Shown here one piece after another: positions 32,608 to 35,173 of a DNA stretch of 35,173 nt. The DNA is from Saccoglossus kowalevskii (Eukaryota; Hemichordata; Enteropneusta; Harrimaniidae), in the NCBI RefSeq assembly GCF_000003605.2, contig NW_003137828.1, positions 374,542 through 409,714 of the forward strand, given 5' to 3'. The position numbers and the translations under genes were made by a program. A model generated the notes under the pieces. It saw nothing but the letters and a program-made list of their open reading frames with translations, was not told where the DNA came from and did no database searches. Every line of letters starts with the position of its first letter. Positions within the stretch are counted from its first letter, which is position 1.

Positions 32608-33379
32608 CTGTAAGAAAATGATAATAAACAGATAATGTCAGTTCTTGGCAAAAACCAAGCCCAAAAATTACTTTGACAGGGACACTGACCCAGTCTGAAT
32701 GTAACTCTACCGCTCAGTAAAAGTGTATATAAATGGATTACAAATCGTTTGGACCCCTCGCCGTTTGGACCCTAGGACGATTAGACCCCTTGACGTTTCG
32801 ACCCCTCGACGATATAACCGCTTGACGTCACATTCCTCAACCTTTGCACCCAGCATTATTTGTCAAAAGTTGCAACATTTTACTGGATAAAACTAGAAGA
32901 TACCTGAATTTGGCAACAGAATCGCGAATTACGACGACCCCTCGACGGTTGAACTCCTTGTCGCCACAACCCCAAACGTTTGGACCCCCTCTTATTACGA
33001 ATATGAATACTGCCCGATCAAAAGCAACAACCACTTTACTGTATAAAATTACAGTAGTTGATAAAAAAAAAAAAAATTGGCAACAGAGTCGCAAATTACA
33101 GCGGCTATTTTTTTTGAATGACACCTGGACGTTGAGGGGAGTTCAGTCCGCCATGTTGTTTACTATCGCAAGGCTATTGTTTAGCAATAGGACTATACCA
33201 TTTGATTCTTAGGGACAGCAATATAGTCAATTAACACATTTCTTTTTTGTTTTGTTTTCAGGAAAAAGTCAATGTTCTTTTCCGTGTAAAGCTGTGATTA
33301 TGTAACCTTACCCCAATCAAAATAGTTAAGTGAAAATACGAGAATCATATTTACAGCCAGTACATAGTGGCTGACGTTA
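32608..33379. other. Upstream DCAF13 region holding a 16-bp-period array
   Basis: Expected to hold intron 1 of DCAF13. I searched the minus strand for the conserved MKVK start and found none. It contains the 16-bp array (32746-32991) and a minus-strand ACATGGCGGAC motif near 33147-33157. Confidence 0.5.
32746..32991. repeat. 16-bp periodic array inside a larger duplication
   Basis: From 32746 to about 32841 six units of the type CGTTTGGACCCCTCGA follow at exactly 16 bp. A second block with the same words (GACGACCCCTCGACGG, CGTTTGGACCCC) lies at about 32932-32991. Each block is followed by related sequence containing TCAAAAG, TTTACTG-ATAAAA and TTGGCAACAGARTCGC, so the whole is a two-fold duplication of about 170 bp. 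Confidence 0.8.
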
Positions 33380-33913
33380 CAGTGAACCCTCACTAAGTCG
33401 CGGGTGTCGGGATCCAAGCAAAAACCACGACTTATCAAGGGTCGCGACTTTCCGAAGGGCCTCTGAAGGACGGGGGTTCGTGCATTCAAAACATATATAA
33501 AGTACACATACACCCATGGGTTTATTTATAGTGTGTCTTCTTTATTAAAATATATCACGATTAATAAATACGCAAGTTAATTGAAATGTTAGAAACATAT
33601 TTACAAATTGTATGTTGTATCATCACATGTGTCAGGCAATATTCGAATAAAAATCGATCATGATTACGTTTGCTGTTATGTACAATATTATGTGGGCGTT
33701 TGCTGTTGTTTGCTACTTCGACAGTAATAGCTTCCGATATATACCAGTTTCATCGCAGTTATAAACTTGTTCGTCGGAATAATTAACTTCATAGATAATT
33801 TCTCGGGAGAAGTTCTGTATTTCATCAAACAGGAAATTGTGAATGTATTGATTATAAGTCACACTATTCCAAACGGTGGTGCCGACGATGCTGTGCCGAC
33901 AAAGGAGAGTGAA
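33380..33913 (-). pseudogene. Broken pogo/Tigger-type transposon with transposase fragment
   Basis: Minus-strand frame 33913-33713 reads CRHSIVGTTVWNS near its start and SDEQVYNCDETGIYRKLL near its end, then stops at TAG 33713-33715. The D-E-T-G block is the first catalytic Asp region of the pogo/Tigger/Jerky DDE transposases. About 330 bp further on, 33380 begins CAGTGAACCCTCACTAAG preceded by TA, which looks like the terminal repeat of such an element. The DNA-binding part, the remaining catalytic residues and the other terminus are missing; minisatellite begins about 50 bp beyond. It is a dead remnant. Confidence 0.75.
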
Positions 33914-33959
33914 TCACACCTCTACTGCTTAGTTATTAACAGCTTATTTATTATATACA

Positions 33960-34102
33960 AAATGAATCAAATACGAAAAAATACAAGAGTGAATCAATTA
34001 CGAAAAAAGTAATTTAAATAATAAAATCTGTGAGTGAACCAAGTACGAAAAAATACGCGAGTAATTTAAATAAAAAAATACGCGTGTGAACCAAGTACAA
34101 AA
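33960..34102. repeat. AT-rich minisatellite, left part
   Basis: Built of two alternating units, about 27 bp (GAACCAAGTACGAAAAAATA then CGCGAGT) and about 25 bp (AATTTAAATAAAAAAATA then CGCGAGT). It resumes at 34953, so the inserted element at 34103-34952 splits one array. Confidence 0.85.
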
Positions 34103-34952
34103 CAAGCAGCCTCTCGGCTGAGATAGCTCCGCTGTTAGCAATGCACATTTCAATTAAAGAACAGAAGATATCATTAGAAAATGAACAATATGTATAGTAT
34201 CAAAACAATCATACATGTACTTGCGGTTTTCAACAAGAAGTGAAAAATATCACTTTTACCAAAAGTTACAAAAATATTCATCAAAATTAGAGAATTGAAG
34301 ATATCATCATGAAATGAACAAATCTGAGTTAGAACCACATGTAGTACCTATATATGTAATATCAAAGCAATTGGACATGTGGTTTTTAACAAGAAGTTGA
34401 AAATATTACTTTTTACCAAAAATAACAAAAATATTCACCAAAATTAGAAAATTAAAGATATCATTACAAAATGAACAAATCTGAGAGAGGTTCACATGTA
34501 GTATTCTATATATGTAACATCAAAGCAATTGGACTTGCGGTTTTCAACAAGAAGTCGAAAATATCACTTTTTACCAAAAATGACAAAAATATTCACAAAA
34601 ATTAGAAAATTAAAGATATTATTACAAAATGAACAAATCTGAGAGAGGTCCACATGTAGTACCTATATATGTAATATCAAAGCAAATGAACTTGCGTTTT
34701 ATAACAAGAAGTTGAAAATATCACTTTTTACCAAAAATGACAAAAATATTCACCAAAATTAGAGAATTGAAGATATCATCATGAAATGAACAAATCTAAG
34801 AGAGGTCTACCCAAGGTACATATACACCAAGTATCAAAGCATTCAGGCTTGTAGTTTTCAAGAAGAAGTCGAAAAAGTAAAACATTGACACGGACGACGA
34901 CGGACAATCACTCATATGATAAGCTCCGCTCGACAAAGTCGACAGCGGAGCT
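34103..34952. mobile_element. Tandem-core element inserted into the minisatellite
   Basis: About 850 bp. The core repeats a unit of 157-158 bp about four times, as shown by the spacing of the AAGATATCATT word (about 34297, 34454, 34612, 34769; a shorter first step from 34164). The 3' end has a strong hairpin at 34922-34952: AGCTCCGCT-CGAC-AAA-GTCG-AC-AGCGGAGCT. Minisatellite sequence on both sides fixes the borders to within a few bases, and no clear target duplication is seen. A tandem core, terminal hairpin and lack of target duplication fit non-autonomous Helitron/Helentron (pearl-type) elements; this is inference. Confidence 0.75.
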
Positions 34953-35173
34953 AAAAATACGAGAATGAATCAATTCCGAAAAAACTCAAATGACCAAGTA
35001 CGAAAAAATACGCGAGTAATTTAAATATGTAAAAATACGCGAGTAATTTAAATAAAAAAATACGAGAGTGAATCAATCACGAAAAATACGCGAGTAATTA
35101 AAATAAAAAAATACACGAGTGAACCAAGTACAAAAAAAATACAATTACGAAAAAATACGCGAGTGAACCAATT
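34953..35173. repeat. AT-rich minisatellite, right part (runs off window)
   Basis: Continuation of the array at 33960-34102, same two unit types, still present at the window edge. Confidence 0.9.

Overview
The window is nuclear DNA of an invertebrate animal. It is AT-rich (about one third GC by eye), holds a gene with at least nine exons and consensus splice sites, animal-type ankyrin plus SOCS-box proteins, and heparan-sulfate-type sulfotransferases, and it is dense in short TA-flanked inverted-repeat elements. Repeat elements with a tandem core and a terminal hairpin resemble the pearl/Helentron-like elements described in bivalves. This points to a spiralian such as a mollusc or relative, but an invertebrate deuterostome cannot be excluded. 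Nothing bacterial, plasmid or CRISPR-like was seen.

Layout. 1-6.0 kb: no gene found; a duplicated 180-bp block, simple repeats, a perfect palindrome, one MITE. 6056-7231 and 13911-14996 (both minus): two intronless paralogous sulfotransferase-like genes of the heparan sulfate 3-O-sulfotransferase type, 6.7 kb apart, sharing unusual replacements in the PAPS-binding motifs. 15.0-18.8 kb: two foldback/inverted-repeat elements and a nine-copy 29-bp minisatellite. 18839-20095 and 20234-21517 (both plus): two intronless tandem ankyrin-repeat/SOCS-box (ASB-type) genes only about 140 bp apart. 22985-32607 (minus): nine exons of DCAF13 (WDSOF1, yeast Sof1), complete except for roughly the first 24 codons; its introns are packed with repeats. 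32.7-35.2 kb: a 16-bp-period array, a broken pogo/Tigger-type transposase, and an AT-rich minisatellite split by an inserted tandem-core element.

How the genes relate. They are not one pathway. The sulfotransferase pair would act in the Golgi lumen on glycosaminoglycans if active. The ASB pair would act as substrate receptors for Elongin B/C-Cullin 5 ubiquitin ligases. DCAF13 acts in nucleolar 18S rRNA maturation and as a Cullin 4 ligase receptor. Two of the three loci are local duplications of intron-free genes, so the window shows lineage-specific expansion beside a conserved housekeeping gene. The best leads are the altered cofactor loop shared by the sulfotransferase pair, the very tight ASB gene pair with an acceptor-like site between the ORFs, and a strong excess of the CRE octamer TGACGTCA around the sulfotransferase genes.
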